Counted from the first letter of the stretch, positions 15,825-24,580 are shown. The stretch is 64,000 bases of DNA from Streptomyces zhihengii (GCF_016919245.1 NZ_JAFEJA010000001.1:6525953-6589952), one strand, 5' to 3'. Numbers and translations are program-made. The notes: generated by a model from the sequence alone, not told the origin.

Positions 15825-15842
15825 AAACTAGCAGTGGTAGTT
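15825..15842. promoter_or_regulatory. Probable TetR operator
   Basis: AAACTAGCAGTGGTAGTT lies between the divergent TetR and acyl-CoA dehydrogenase genes. It matches the reverse complement of 3024-3041 at 16 of 18 positions. Confidence 0.65.
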
Positions 15843-15860
15843 AAAGTGGGGTGCCCGCGT

Positions 15861-17012
15861 ATGAACCTGGAGCTCACCGAGGAGCAGACGGCCGTCCGCC
15901 GGCTCGCCGCGGACTTCGTCGCCCGTGAGATCGCCCCCCATGTCGTCGACTGGGACCGGGCCGAGAGCGTCGACCGCGGGATCGTGAAGAAGCTCGGCGC
16001 CGTCGGCTTCCTCGGCCTCACCGTCGACGAGGAGTACGGCGGCTCCGGCGGCGACCACCTCGCCTACTGCCTGGTCACCGAGGAGCTCGGCCGCGGCGAC
16101 TCCTCGGTGCGCGGCATCGTCTCCGTCTCCCTCGGGCTGGTCGCCAAGACCGTCGCCGCGTACGGCACCGAGGAGCAGAAGCGGGCCTGGCTGCCCCGGC
16201 TGACCTCGGGCGACGCCGTCGGCTGCTTCGGGCTCACCGAGCCGGGGACCGGCTCGGACGCGGGCAGCCTGGCCACCCGGGCCGTCCCCGACGGCGGCGA
16301 CTACGTCGTCAACGGCTCGAAGATGTTCATCACCAACGGGACCTGGGCCGATGTGGTGCTGCTGTTCGCCCGCACCAACGACACCCCCGGCCACCGGGGC
16401 GTCTCCGCCTTCCTCGTCCCGACCGACACCCCCGGGCTGACCCGCCGCACCATCCACGGCAAGCTCGGCCTGCGCGGCCAGGCCACCGCCGAACTGGTCC
16501 TCGAAGACGTGCGGATCCCCGCCTCCGCCATGCTCGGCCAGGAGGGCAGGGGCTTCTCCGTCGCCATGTCGGCGCTGGCCAAGGGCCGGATGTCGGTGGC
16601 GGCCGGCTGCGTCGGCATCGCCCAGGCCGCGCTGGACGCGGCGGTCGGGTACGCGGGGGAGCGCGAGCAGTTCGGCCGCCCCATCGCCCGGTACCAGCTC
16701 GTCCAGGAGCTGATCAGCGACATCGCGGTGGACGTCGACGCCGCCCGCCTGCTCACCTGGCGGGTGGCCGACCTCGTCGACCGGGGCGAGGAGTTCGCCA
16801 CGGCGGCCTCCAAGGCCAAGCTCTTCGCCTCCGAGGCGGCGGTGCGCGCGGCCAACAACGCCCTCCAGGTCTTCGGCGGATACGGCTACATCGACGAGTA
16901 CCCGGTCGGCAAGCTGCTCCGCGACGCCCGGGTGATGACCCTCTACGAGGGCACCAGCCAGATCCAGAAGCTGATCATCGGCCGTGCCCTCACGGGGGTC
17001 AGCGCCTTCTGA
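15861..17012 (+). CDS. Acyl-CoA dehydrogenase
   Basis: 383 residues, full length for the family. The FAD/substrate motifs CFGLTEPGTGSDAGS and FITNGTWADV, the subunit-contact REQFGRPIARYQ and the C-terminal block QVFGGYGYIDEYPVGKLLRD are present. The catalytic base is the Glu near residue 363 in MTLYEGTSQIQ. It catalyses alpha-beta desaturation of an acyl-CoA, passing electrons to ETF. It is divergent from a TetR gene and downstream of that regulator's likely operator. Short- or branched-chain substrates are likely, but chain length cannot be read. Confidence 0.93.
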   Translation: MNLELTEEQTAVRRLAADFVAREIAPHVVDWDRAESVDRGIVKKLGAVGFLGLTVDEEYGGSGGDHLAYCLVTEELGRGDSSVRGIVSVSLGLVAKTVAAYGTEEQKRAWLPRLTSGDAVGCFGLTEPGTGSDAGSLATRAVPDGGDYVVNGSKMFITNGTWADVVLLFARTNDTPGHRGVSAFLVPTDTPGLTRRTIHGKLGLRGQATAELVLEDVRIPASAMLGQEGRGFSVAMSALAKGRMSVAAGCVGIAQAALDAAVGYAGEREQFGRPIARYQLVQELISDIAVDVDAARLLTWRVADLVDRGEEFATAASKAKLFASEAAVRAANNALQVFGGYGYIDEYPVGKLLRDARVMTLYEGTSQIQKLIIGRALTGVSAF

Positions 17013-17127
17013 GCCCGGGGCGCCCCGGGCCCGCAGCGCGGGGCCGCGGCGCACGGGCGCCGGCCTGAGTACACGGATGAGTAGCAGCGCCCATGTGACG
17101 CCCGCCACGGCCCGCGATGCTGGGGCC

Positions 17128-17415
17128 ATGAGTGAGACACAGGTCAAGCAGCAGAACACCGCGGCCTACTACAGCCAGGCCGTGATCTCCTTCGCCGTCG
17201 CGCTCGGCGCCGTGGCCGTCGGGATCTACCACATGGACGCGGACGCCTGGGTGCGCGCCTTCCTCGCCGTCGCCGTGCTGTACCTGACGACATCGGCCTT
17301 CACGCTCGCCAAGGTGGTCCGGGACCGCCAGGAGGCCGGGCAGATCGTCAGCCGGGTCGACCAGGCCCGGCTGGAGAAGCTGCTGGCCGAGCACGACCCC
17401 TTCCAGAAGCTGTAG
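17128..17415 (+). CDS. YiaA/YiaB-like small inner-membrane protein
   Basis: 95 residues with two hydrophobic helices (SQAVISFAVALGAVAVGIY and VRAFLAVAVLYLTTSAFTLA) and a charged C-terminus (RLEKLLAEHDPFQKL). This is the pattern of YiaA/YiaB two-helix membrane proteins of unknown function. The frame is open upstream to 16984, but ATG 17128 is chosen because conserved members begin near MSETQVKQQN. Confidence 0.75.
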   Translation: MSETQVKQQNTAAYYSQAVISFAVALGAVAVGIYHMDADAWVRAFLAVAVLYLTTSAFTLAKVVRDRQEAGQIVSRVDQARLEKLLAEHDPFQKL

Positions 17416-17474
17416 GCACGCGCCGGGGGCCGCCCCGGCGCCCGGCGCGCCCGCACCCTCCCGCCGCGCGGCCC

Positions 17475-17488
17475 TAAGCGGGCGCTCA
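17475..17488. promoter_or_regulatory. Candidate TetR operator (TAAGCGGGCGCTCA)
   Basis: TAAGCGGGCGCTCA lies 45 bp upstream of the TetR gene start. It shares 11 of 14 positions with TAAGCGCTTGCTCA before the MaoC gene at 18878, suggesting that one regulator binds both. Confidence 0.5.
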
Positions 17489-17532
17489 TGCGCGGGGTAT
17501 GGTGTCGTCCTGTGCCAGGGAAGGGGCGAGTG

Positions 17533-18180
17533 ATGACTGCGGCGGACCAGACGGCGGCCGGCGAGGACGTGCCCGGCGAGGAGAAGCCGTGGGACCAGGT
17601 CACCCCGGAGGCGGCCAGGAAACTGCTCGTCGCCGCGGTCGAGGCGTTCGCCGAGCGCGGGTACCACGCGACCACCACGCGTGACATCGCCGGCCGGGCG
17701 GGCATGAGCCCCGCGGCCCTGTACATCCACTACAAGACCAAGGAAGAGCTGCTCCACCGGATCAGCCGCATCGGGCACGACAAGGCCCTCGACATCCTGA
17801 CGGCCGCCTACGACCGGCCCGGCACCCCGCGCGAGCGGCTCGCCGAGGCCGTGCGCTCCTTCGTGCGCTGGCACGCCGGGCGGCACACCACGGCCCGGGT
17901 GGTCCAGTACGAGCTGGACGCCCTCTCCGACGACCACCGCGCGGAGATCATCGAGCTGCGCCGCGAGAGCGACGCGGTGGTGCGCAGGCTGCTCGACGAG
18001 GGCGTCGCCGCCGGCGAGTTCACGGTGCCCGACGTGCCCGGCACCGCGGTCGCCATCCTCTCGCTCTGCATCGACGTGGCGCGCTGGTTCAACACCCAGG
18101 GACGCCGGACGCCCGACGAGGTCGGCGCGTTCTACGCCGACCTCGTGCTGCGCATGGTGGGAGCCCCGCAGGACCGCTGA
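17533..18180 (+). CDS. TetR-family regulator
   Basis: 215 residues. Its helix-turn-helix is TTRDIAGRAGMSPAALYIHY; the C-terminal ligand domain resembles acyl-CoA-responsive TetR proteins (VRSFVRWHAGRHTTARVVQYE). ATG 17533 is used; GTG 17530 is directly before it, and AAGGGG precedes both. It converges with the MaoC gene at 18350. A shared 14-bp motif upstream of both genes suggests that it represses itself and MaoC. Confidence 0.85.
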   Translation: MTAADQTAAGEDVPGEEKPWDQVTPEAARKLLVAAVEAFAERGYHATTTRDIAGRAGMSPAALYIHYKTKEELLHRISRIGHDKALDILTAAYDRPGTPRERLAEAVRSFVRWHAGRHTTARVVQYELDALSDDHRAEIIELRRESDAVVRRLLDEGVAAGEFTVPDVPGTAVAILSLCIDVARWFNTQGRRTPDEVGAFYADLVLRMVGAPQDR

Positions 18181-18241
18181 GCGGGTGCGCGCCGCCGGAG
18201 CCGGGCGGCTCCGGCGGCCGCGCGAGCGGGTCGACGGCCCG

Positions 18242-18348
18242 TGGAGCGGACCGCCGGTCCGGGGGAGCGGCTCACCGGCCCGGGAGCTGCTCACCGGTCC
18301 GGGAGTGGACCACCGGTCCGGGAGTGGACCGCCGGTCCGGGGGAGCGG
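18242..18348. repeat. Short tandem repeat of about 19-20 bp, five units
   Basis: Units of the form ACCGGTCCGGGAGTGGACC repeat with small variations between the convergent TetR and MaoC genes. Each unit contains the self-complementary ACCGGT. The array could act as a terminator; it shows no coding sense. Confidence 0.65.
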
Positions 18349-18349
18349 A

Positions 18350-18811
18350 TCAGAAGAAGTAGCGGGAGACCGACTCCGCCACGCACACCGGCTTGTCGCC
18401 GCCCTCGCGCTCGATCGTGACGAGGGCGGTCATCTGCACACCGCCGCCCGCCTCCTCGACCTCCTTCAGCACGGCCGTGGCGCGCAGCCGCGAGCCGACC
18501 GGGACGGGCGAGGGGAAACGCACCTTGTTGGTGCCGTAGTTGATGCCCATCTTCATGCCCTCGACCCGCAGCACCTGGGGCACCAGGACCGGCAGCAGCG
18601 ACAGCGTCAGATAGCCGTGGGCGATGGTCGTGCCGAAGGGGCCCTCGGCCGCCCGCCCGGCGTCCACGTGGATCCACTGGTGGTCGCCCGTCGCGTCGGC
18701 GAAGAGGTCGATCCGCTTCTGGTCGATCTCCAGCCAGTCGCTGTGCCCCAACTGCTCGCCCACGCCGGCGCGCAGCTCCTCGGGGGAGGTGAAGATCCTC
18801 GGTTCGGCCAT
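18350..18811 (-). CDS. MaoC-like (R)-specific enoyl-CoA hydratase
   Basis: 153 residues with a hot-dog fold pattern. The hydratase motif reads [16 protein letters not shown], supplying the catalytic Asp and His, followed by [18 protein letters not shown]. It hydrates trans-2-enoyl-CoA in fatty-acid or related metabolism. ATG 18811 is the first residue of the conserved region. Its upstream region carries a candidate TetR operator at 18878. It is divergent from soxR. Confidence 0.92.
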   Translation of the reverse strand: MAEPRIFTSPEELRAGVGEQLGHSDWLEIDQKRIDLFADATGDHQWIHVDAGRAAEGPFGTTIAHGYLTLSLLPVLVPQVLRVEGMKMGINYGTNKVRFPSPVPVGSRLRATAVLKEVEEAGGGVQMTALVTIEREGGDKPVCVAESVSRYFF

Positions 18812-18877
18812 GTCCCTGGTCCCTGCCTCTCGCACTCTCGTAGCGCATGTCGCGACACATCTGTCCCAGACGATGTC

Positions 18878-18891
18878 TAAGCGCTTGCTCA
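18878..18891. promoter_or_regulatory. Candidate TetR operator (TAAGCGCTTGCTCA)
   Basis: TAAGCGCTTGCTCA contains the palindrome AAGCGCTT and lies 67 bp upstream of the MaoC start. It is similar to the motif upstream of the TetR gene at 17475. Confidence 0.55.
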
Positions 18892-18962
18892 GCATGCTCG
18901 GGCGGGGGCGCCCTGTCAACGGACGGCCCCGACGAGTCCGGCGCGGACGTAGGGTTCGCCGG

Positions 18963-19442
18963 GTGCCCCAGATTCCCGAGACGATCCACGAACTCACGGT
19001 CGGCCAGCTCGCCGCGCGCAGCGGCGCGGCCGTGTCCGCCCTGCACTTCTACGAGTCCAAGGGCCTCATCTCCAGCCGGCGCACCAGCGGCAACCAGCGG
19101 CGCTACAGCAGGGACACCCTGCGCCGCGTGGCGTTCGTCCGCGCGGCCCAGCGCGTCGGCATCCCGCTGGCCACCATCCGCGAGGCGCTCGCCGAACTGC
19201 CCGAGGAGCGCACGCCCGACCGCGAGGACTGGGCGCGGCTGTCCGAGGCGTGGCGGGGTGTGCTCGACGAGCGCATCCGGCAGCTCGGCAGGCTCCGGGA
19301 CCATCTCACCGACTGCATCGGCTGCGGCTGCCTCTCCCTGGAGACCTGTGTGCTCTCCAACCCGGACGACGTGTTCGGCGAACGGCTCACCGGCTCGCGC
19401 CTGCTGGGCGAACGCCGCAGGCCCGCGGGCGACTCCCGCTGA
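18963..19442 (+). CDS. soxR: SoxR redox-sensing MerR-family activator
   Basis: 159 residues. The N-terminal MerR winged helix ([20 protein letters not shown]) and the [2Fe-2S] Cys signature [12 protein letters not shown] (Cys118, 121, 123, 129) identify SoxR. In Streptomyces it senses redox-active metabolites such as actinorhodin rather than controlling soxS. GTG 18963 is the start in frame with the conserved region. It is divergent from the MaoC gene. A GC hairpin follows at 19451. Confidence 0.95.
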   Translation: MPQIPETIHELTVGQLAARSGAAVSALHFYESKGLISSRRTSGNQRRYSRDTLRRVAFVRAAQRVGIPLATIREALAELPEERTPDREDWARLSEAWRGVLDERIRQLGRLRDHLTDCIGCGCLSLETCVLSNPDDVFGERLTGSRLLGERRRPAGDSR

Positions 19443-19450
19443 CCCGGGCA

Positions 19451-19485
19451 CGCGGGGGCCGGTCCCCGGAGGAACCGGCCCCGCG
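19451..19485. terminator. Hairpin between convergent soxR and RNA ligase
   Basis: CGCGGGGGCCGGT and ACCGGCCCCGCG form a 12-bp GC stem with one bulge around a short loop, just after the stops of two convergent genes. Confidence 0.6.
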
Positions 19486-19499
19486 CCGTGCCGTGGGCG

Positions 19500-20573
19500 T
19501 CACTCGTACTCGGTGCCGCCCTTGCGGGTCAGATACGCCGGGCTGACCGCCTTCGCGATGGCCCGCCCGCCGGTCACCGGGCTGTAGCGCTCGACCGCGG
19601 GGCGGATCACGACACCCTCCCGCAGATGCAGGGCCCGCCCCGAGACCGTCTCCGTGCCGGTGGCCAGCTCCAGCACCGTGGCGGCGTCGTACGGGCCCTC
19701 GTACAGCCGTGGCACCAGGGGGAGTTCACCGTCGAGCAGGGCGGCCGCGTCCAGCCAGCGGACCTGCCCGTCGATCTCCGCCGACACGTCGAACACGGCG
19801 TATCCGAGGCCCTCGGCGCTGCGGGCGTCCGCCCCGTACACGAGGTCCTGCACGCCCGCGCCGTACACCTCGCCGAAGATGCCCACCCGGCTCGCCCCGA
19901 GCGCGGCGGCGAGCCGCTCGGCGGCGGCGGGGACGCCGTGGCCCAGCACCGCGCGCCAGTAGAGGTTCGCCGGGTCCTCGGTGAGGGCGAGGCCCTTGGC
20001 GCCGAAGCCCTTCGAGGACACCCGCACGCTGCCGCCGTCCGCGGCCGAGTACGTCAGCAGGCAGGCCGAGCCGTGCAGCTTCTCGGTCAGCACCACCGGC
20101 TCGCCGGGCTCGAAGATGTCCGGGTAGCGCTGGAGGTTCTCGATGTCCACCCACCCCAGCAGCTCGGGGGCCGCCTCCACCGCGCCGCTCATCCCGACCG
20201 GGACGGGCGGCACCCACTTGGTGATCGCGAGCAGCTCAGCGAAGTCGGTGCCCTCCTCGGCCGCCCGGGCGAGGTCGACGTCCGCCACGGCGCGCGGCCG
20301 GCACACGATGCCCTGCGACAGCTCGCCGCGCAGCCGCACCGCCTTGACCCGGTTGCGGTCGCCGCCGGACAGCCTTCCCGTCAGGCCCAGTTCGTCGATC
20401 AGCGCCTCGGGGAGCACCGCCTGCTCCGGGATGTACAGCGCGACATCACCGGTGCGGTAGGCGCCCTTGGCGACGACGGCGCGGTAGAGGCCCACCTGGG
20501 CCAGCTCCAGCGCGTCGGCGTCGGGGTGTTCGTGCACGGTCAGCGTCTCGGCGGTGACGCGCAGCGTCGACAT
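19500..20573 (-). CDS. Rnl5/DRB0094-type ATP-dependent RNA ligase
   Basis: 357 residues. An N-terminal OB-like domain (1-120) precedes a nucleotidyltransferase domain whose motif I is VVLTEKLHGSA, with the adenylated Lys at 165. This is the arrangement and Lys position of the Deinococcus DRB0094 ligase, which seals 3'-OH/5'-phosphate RNA ends in nicked duplexes. Further family blocks are VSSKGFGAKGL and VGIFGEVYGAGVQDLVYG. ATG 20573 follows AAGGAG. It is probably a nucleic-acid repair enzyme. The zinc-ribbon gene upstream may be co-regulated, but a repeat-filled gap separates them. Confidence 0.9.
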   Translation of the reverse strand: MSTLRVTAETLTVHEHPDADALELAQVGLYRAVVAKGAYRTGDVALYIPEQAVLPEALIDELGLTGRLSGGDRNRVKAVRLRGELSQGIVCRPRAVADVDLARAAEEGTDFAELLAITKWVPPVPVGMSGAVEAAPELLGWVDIENLQRYPDIFEPGEPVVLTEKLHGSACLLTYSAADGGSVRVSSKGFGAKGLALTEDPANLYWRAVLGHGVPAAAERLAAALGASRVGIFGEVYGAGVQDLVYGADARSAEGLGYAVFDVSAEIDGQVRWLDAAALLDGELPLVPRLYEGPYDAATVLELATGTETVSGRALHLREGVVIRPAVERYSPVTGGRAIAKAVSPAYLTRKGGTEYE

Positions 20574-20794
20574 GTCGGGGACTCCTTGCTCGTGGCATCC
20601 GTCTCCCGACACTCTCGCGCGCCCGATTCCCGCTGGCCCACGGGATTTCCGCTCTGCTATGGGCGGGCGGACCCCGGCGCGGGGCCGTGCCGCCCGGCCC
20701 CGGGCCCCCGTGACCCGGGCCCCCGTACCCGGTTTCCCGCACCGGACCGGCCGGCCCCCGGACCGCCGGCCCGCGGACGCACCGCATCCGACGC

Positions 20795-20967
20795 ACGGCA
20801 CCCACCGGGCTCCGTACCCCGACCGGACCCACCGGGCTCCCGTACTCCGGCCGGCACCCGTATCCCGACCGGACCCGCCGGGCTCCTGTGCCCCGGCCGG
20901 ACCCGCCGGGCTCCCGTGCCCCGGCCGGACCCGCCGGGCTCCCGTACTCCGGCCGGACCCGCCGGCC
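20795..20967. repeat. 28-bp GC-rich tandem repeat array
   Basis: Three complete units beginning GGACCCGCCGGGCTCC lie at 20871, 20899 and 20927 with exact 28-bp spacing, plus a partial fourth and two degenerate units to the left. They fill part of the roughly 395-bp gap between the RNA-ligase gene and the zinc-ribbon gene; the rest of the gap (20574-20794) is similar GC-rich, low-complexity sequence with no gene I can support. Confidence 0.75.
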
Positions 20968-20968
20968 G

Positions 20969-21580
20969 TCAGGCCACCGACGCGAGTTCGCGGCGGCCCG
21001 CCCTGCGGGCCGCGGTCACGGCGTCCGCGGTCAGCACCGGCTCGGGGACCACGATCCCGCAGCCCTCGCAGACCGGGCCGGCCCACGGCTCGTCGTCGAG
21101 GTCCCGGCGCCACACGATGTGCGTTCCCCGGCACACCGGACAGGCCGACCCCGGTTCCTCGTCCAGCGCGCCGATGAGCCGGCGCAGCACCTCGCCCAGG
21201 GGCTGGGTGGGGTGGGCGTGCGGGATGTCGCACCGCGCGACCCCGTTCCCGCCCCGGCTCCTGCGGTGCCAGTCGTCGATGTGACCGGGCCGCCGCAGCC
21301 CTTCCTGCTTCTCCCGTTTGCGGCGGTCCGCGAAGTCCTCCTCGTACGCGAGCCACACCGCCCGCGCGTCCTCCAGTTCGTCGAGGGCGGCCATCAGCCG
21401 CGCCGGATCCGGATCCCGGTCCTCGGGCTCGATCCCGTGGCGGGCGCACAGGTGGTCCCAGGTGGCCCGGTGGCCGTACGGCGCGAACCTCTCCAGGCAC
21501 TTGCGCAGCGAATAGCGGCGCAGCGCCAGGTCGCATCGCGCGTCGCGCACCTGTCTCGCAAGACTCCGGAAACCTGCCAT
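20969..21580 (-). CDS. Hypothetical zinc-ribbon protein
   Basis: 203 residues from ATG 21580, behind GGAGGTG. Residues 1-110 are basic and helical (ATWDHLCARHGIEPEDRD). Residues about 150-180 contain two Cys pairs, ACPVCRG and CEGCG, a probable zinc ribbon. No catalytic motif is seen. A nucleic-acid-binding role is plausible from the ribbon and basic helices but unproven. It precedes the RNA ligase on the same strand. Confidence 0.65.
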   Translation of the reverse strand: MAGFRSLARQVRDARCDLALRRYSLRKCLERFAPYGHRATWDHLCARHGIEPEDRDPDPARLMAALDELEDARAVWLAYEEDFADRRKREKQEGLRRPGHIDDWHRRSRGGNGVARCDIPHAHPTQPLGEVLRRLIGALDEEPGSACPVCRGTHIVWRRDLDDEPWAGPVCEGCGIVVPEPVLTADAVTAARRAGRRELASVA

Positions 21581-21696
21581 CGTGTCGGCACCTCCGTCAC
21601 TCTCGTACATCGGCGTTGAGGAATGGACGTAGGAGTGCCCGTTTAGGCTCCATCGAAAATCGCCGGACGCCGATTCGTCCGGAACCTGTCGTCCGC

Positions 21697-23082
21697 TCAG
21701 CGCCCGACGCGGCCCGCCGCCAGCACCAGCCGGGCCAGTTCCTCGTGGCAGATGTCACTGTGGGCACCGGCCGGCGGGCCGCCGCGGCGCACCACCTGGG
21801 CCGCGTCCACGCTGACGCACCCGCTGCCCGGCAGCCCGTCGCGCAGCGCCTCGCCGAGGCTCATGCGCACCGCCCCCGGCACGGCCCGGATGCCCTCGGC
21901 GCCCATCGCGCGCCAGCGCGGGTCGTCGCCGGCCGCCGCGGGATCACCGGCGAGCCCGAAGGCCAGCGGGTAGAAGACGCCCAGCGCGCTGTCGTGCCGC
22001 GAGTACGACGCCACCACCGGGCCGTCCACCCGGTCCTGGAGCGCGGCGAGCGCGCCCCCGCCGCGCGGCGCGTGCGGCAGGCCGCAGGCGAAGGAGTAGT
22101 GGGACAGCGTGCCCTGGAGCAGCGTCAGCGACTTGACGTTGTGCGCCCCGTGCGGCAGCCCGCGGAGCGCGAAGGCCACCAGCCGGGCCCCGTGGCCGTG
22201 CCCGACCAGATGGACCCGCACGTCGGGCGCGGTCCGGGCCAGCCGCCCGAGCAGCGGGCCGAGCCCCAGCTCCCCGACGGTCCCGGCCCGGCGCTTCAGC
22301 GCGTAGTACGTGGTCTGCCGCAGCAGTTCCTTCGCGCCCCGCCACGGCCAGGGCACCACGGCGGGCACCATGACCGGCGGCCCGCCGGGCGGTGTGCCAG
22401 CCGCCGGACCCCGGGCACCGGGTATCGCCGCGCCCGGACCCCAGGCGCCGGGTATCGCCCCGCCGGGCGGGCCCCAGGCGTCCGGCGCCGGGCCGGCGTC
22501 CAGGGCCTCCGACAGCCGTCGGCACAGCGTCGGGACGCTCTCGTAGAGCACGGCGGGCGGCCCCTGCTCGTCCTGCGGCAGGTCCTCGGCGAAGCCCGAC
22601 TCCAGGCCGCCGGCCGGGACGGCCGCCAACTGCCGTGCCAGCGAGCCGAACTCCTCGAACGCCGCCCAGGAGGCCGGCTGCTCGTCGAGGAGCACCGCCA
22701 GCCGCCGCACCGCGGCGTGCCGGCCGGGGTGCAGCGCGGCCAGCCCGTCACGGGTCGCCCGGTCGAGGCCCGGCCCCGTCGGCTGCGCTCCCGGTGCGGG
22801 CGGCTCCACATCGGGGATCGACTCGTCCGTGAACCGCATCGACGGCCAGGCGACCGTCGCGCAGGCGAGCCGCGCCTGCGGGGTCTGGGCGACGAGTTTG
22901 CCGAACGGGGCGAAGAACGCCGTGTCCAGCGCCCGCGCCGTGGCGGGGGAGTTGTGCCACCCGTGCGCGAACAGGAGCAGATCGGTGACGCCCGGCTCCA
23001 CCAGGCCGTCGCACGGTCCGAGCGGATCGCCGTCCGCTCCGAAGACCGCCTCCCGGTACGGCTGCCCACCTGTGTCGGCCAT
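21697..23082 (-). CDS. Alpha/beta-hydrolase-fold protein lacking the nucleophile
   Basis: 461 residues with an alpha/beta-hydrolase outline: TDLLLFAHGWHNSP (HGW oxyanion region) and HLVGHGHGARLVAFAL, where the nucleophile elbow normally reads GHSxG. Here Gly replaces Ser, so standard esterase chemistry is unlikely. An insertion near residues 205-240 is a Gly/Pro/Ala repeat (GAIPGAWGPGAAIPG). There is no signal peptide. It may be a non-enzymatic binding protein or use another residue. ATG 23082 is the only good start. Confidence 0.7.
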   Translation of the reverse strand: MADTGGQPYREAVFGADGDPLGPCDGLVEPGVTDLLLFAHGWHNSPATARALDTAFFAPFGKLVAQTPQARLACATVAWPSMRFTDESIPDVEPPAPGAQPTGPGLDRATRDGLAALHPGRHAAVRRLAVLLDEQPASWAAFEEFGSLARQLAAVPAGGLESGFAEDLPQDEQGPPAVLYESVPTLCRRLSEALDAGPAPDAWGPPGGAIPGAWGPGAAIPGARGPAAGTPPGGPPVMVPAVVPWPWRGAKELLRQTTYYALKRRAGTVGELGLGPLLGRLARTAPDVRVHLVGHGHGARLVAFALRGLPHGAHNVKSLTLLQGTLSHYSFACGLPHAPRGGGALAALQDRVDGPVVASYSRHDSALGVFYPLAFGLAGDPAAAGDDPRWRAMGAEGIRAVPGAVRMSLGEALRDGLPGSGCVSVDAAQVVRRGGPPAGAHSDICHEELARLVLAAGRVGR

Positions 23083-23152
23083 GGCGCCCCTCCCCTTGTC
23101 CCCTCACCCCAGCATCCTGCGCAAGGGAGGAAACAGCCATACCCGCGGAGGA

Positions 23153-24484
23153 TCAGAGACGTTCGGCCGCCCGGACCTCATGCAGATGGATGAGGACGTC
23201 GTACGACGTGAGCAGGCGCACCTGCTCGGGCTCGTCCGGCCAGGCATTGCCGATGTCCCAGGTGGGACGGGCGACTCCCAGCCACTGGCGGGCCGTCCGC
23301 GGGGCCGTGCGCAGATCGGCGTACCAGTCGTGCGCGGCGACCCGTTCCAGGGTGTGCTCGGCCCGGCCGGGGCCGGGCGCCGGGACGGAGAAGGTGCCGA
23401 GCCGCTCCCCGGGGTCCGTCAGGTCCAGGGCGTTGAACGACCCCCGGCCGAAGGTGAAGCCGACGCTCACATAGGAGTCGCCGATCAGGTCCCGCAGGAA
23501 CGCGCCCTGCACCTTGGGATAGTTCTCGGGGTCGGTGGTCTCGTAGCGGACGTGACCGTTGTGGGCGGAGAGCAGCATCCGGTGCCCGGTGTGCCGCTGC
23601 CACCAGACGGTGTTCTCGGCCATCATCCGGTCCCGGTGGCGCATGGCCGCGCCGACCTGTGCCGGGTCCTCGAAGTCGAAGGCGAACTCGGCGCCCGTCT
23701 GCGCGATGGCGCGGGCGTGCTGGAGGACCCAGGCGCGCCGCTCGCGGTCCGGTCCGGGCCGCTGCCGCTCCAGCAGCGCGAGGGCGGCCCGCACGTCGGC
23801 GGCCATGGCCCGGCGCTCGGCGAGCGGCCGCCGCATCGAGCGCTCGATGGTCTCCCGGACCCCGCCGGCCGGCCGGGACGCCGCGTAGAGCCGCTCGAAC
23901 TCGGGGAGCAGCCGGGGATGGCGGGCCGCCACGTAGGAGGTGACCTCGTCGAACAGCCGCGGCCCCGCGTAGGCGATGTCGTTGCCCATGAACTGCACCG
24001 GCCGGTCGGGGTGCCGGACGTTGTGCCGCCGCATCCACTCCAGGAGGTCCAGGTACTCGCGGGTGTGCCAGATCAGGTACGACTCCTGGAACTCCTCGCG
24101 CATGATCGTGCGGGGATCGCCCTCGCCGCGCAGCACGTACGCGTTCAGCCGCAGCCCCGCGCTCCAGTTGGCCTCCAGGGCGTACGTGGTGAAGTCCTCG
24201 TGCTCGACGAGGTGCCGGAACAGCCGGTGCTTGGTGGTGAAGAACTCGGACGAGCCGTGGGTCGCCTCGCCGACGCCCACGACGGTGGCCGAGCCCGCCA
24301 TGGCGGCCAGTGGACGCAGGTCGGAGAGCGGCTCGGCGTGCCGGGCGAGGGCGCGCACCGGGTCGTCGGTCTGCTGCTGCGCCCGCGCGGGCGCCATCAG
24401 GGCGATGGCGGCCAGTGCCGCGAGGAACAGCACGGCGTGCCGGAGCAGGGGATGCCTTCTGAGGTCTCGCAGCCGGGGGCGCAT
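23153..24484 (-). CDS. Secreted erythromycin-esterase-like protein
   Basis: 443 residues. A hydrophobic signal (HAVLFLAALAAIALMAPARA) is followed by the EreA-type fold: VVGVGEATHGSSEFFTTKHR supplies the conserved Glu/His pair, then FMGNDIAYAGP and LLSAHNGHVRYE. Ere enzymes open macrolide lactones; most chromosomal Streptomyces relatives have no proven substrate. ATG 24484 is preceded by GGAGGG. Export suggests an extracellular or cell-wall target rather than self-resistance inside the cell. Confidence 0.82.
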   Translation of the reverse strand: MRPRLRDLRRHPLLRHAVLFLAALAAIALMAPARAQQQTDDPVRALARHAEPLSDLRPLAAMAGSATVVGVGEATHGSSEFFTTKHRLFRHLVEHEDFTTYALEANWSAGLRLNAYVLRGEGDPRTIMREEFQESYLIWHTREYLDLLEWMRRHNVRHPDRPVQFMGNDIAYAGPRLFDEVTSYVAARHPRLLPEFERLYAASRPAGGVRETIERSMRRPLAERRAMAADVRAALALLERQRPGPDRERRAWVLQHARAIAQTGAEFAFDFEDPAQVGAAMRHRDRMMAENTVWWQRHTGHRMLLSAHNGHVRYETTDPENYPKVQGAFLRDLIGDSYVSVGFTFGRGSFNALDLTDPGERLGTFSVPAPGPGRAEHTLERVAAHDWYADLRTAPRTARQWLGVARPTWDIGNAWPDEPEQVRLLTSYDVLIHLHEVRAAERL

Positions 24485-24580
24485 GGCCCCCACCCTCCCC
24501 GCGCGCCCGGGGGCGGGGCCAGGGTGCGGCCACCCGGAGCGGGGGTGGGGACAGCCTCACCCCCGCCCGGGCCGGCCGGG

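Noticed and set aside
23153..24484. Macrolide self-resistance determinant
   Set aside because: The protein is exported and no macrolide biosynthesis genes are nearby; only the general Ere family can be supported.
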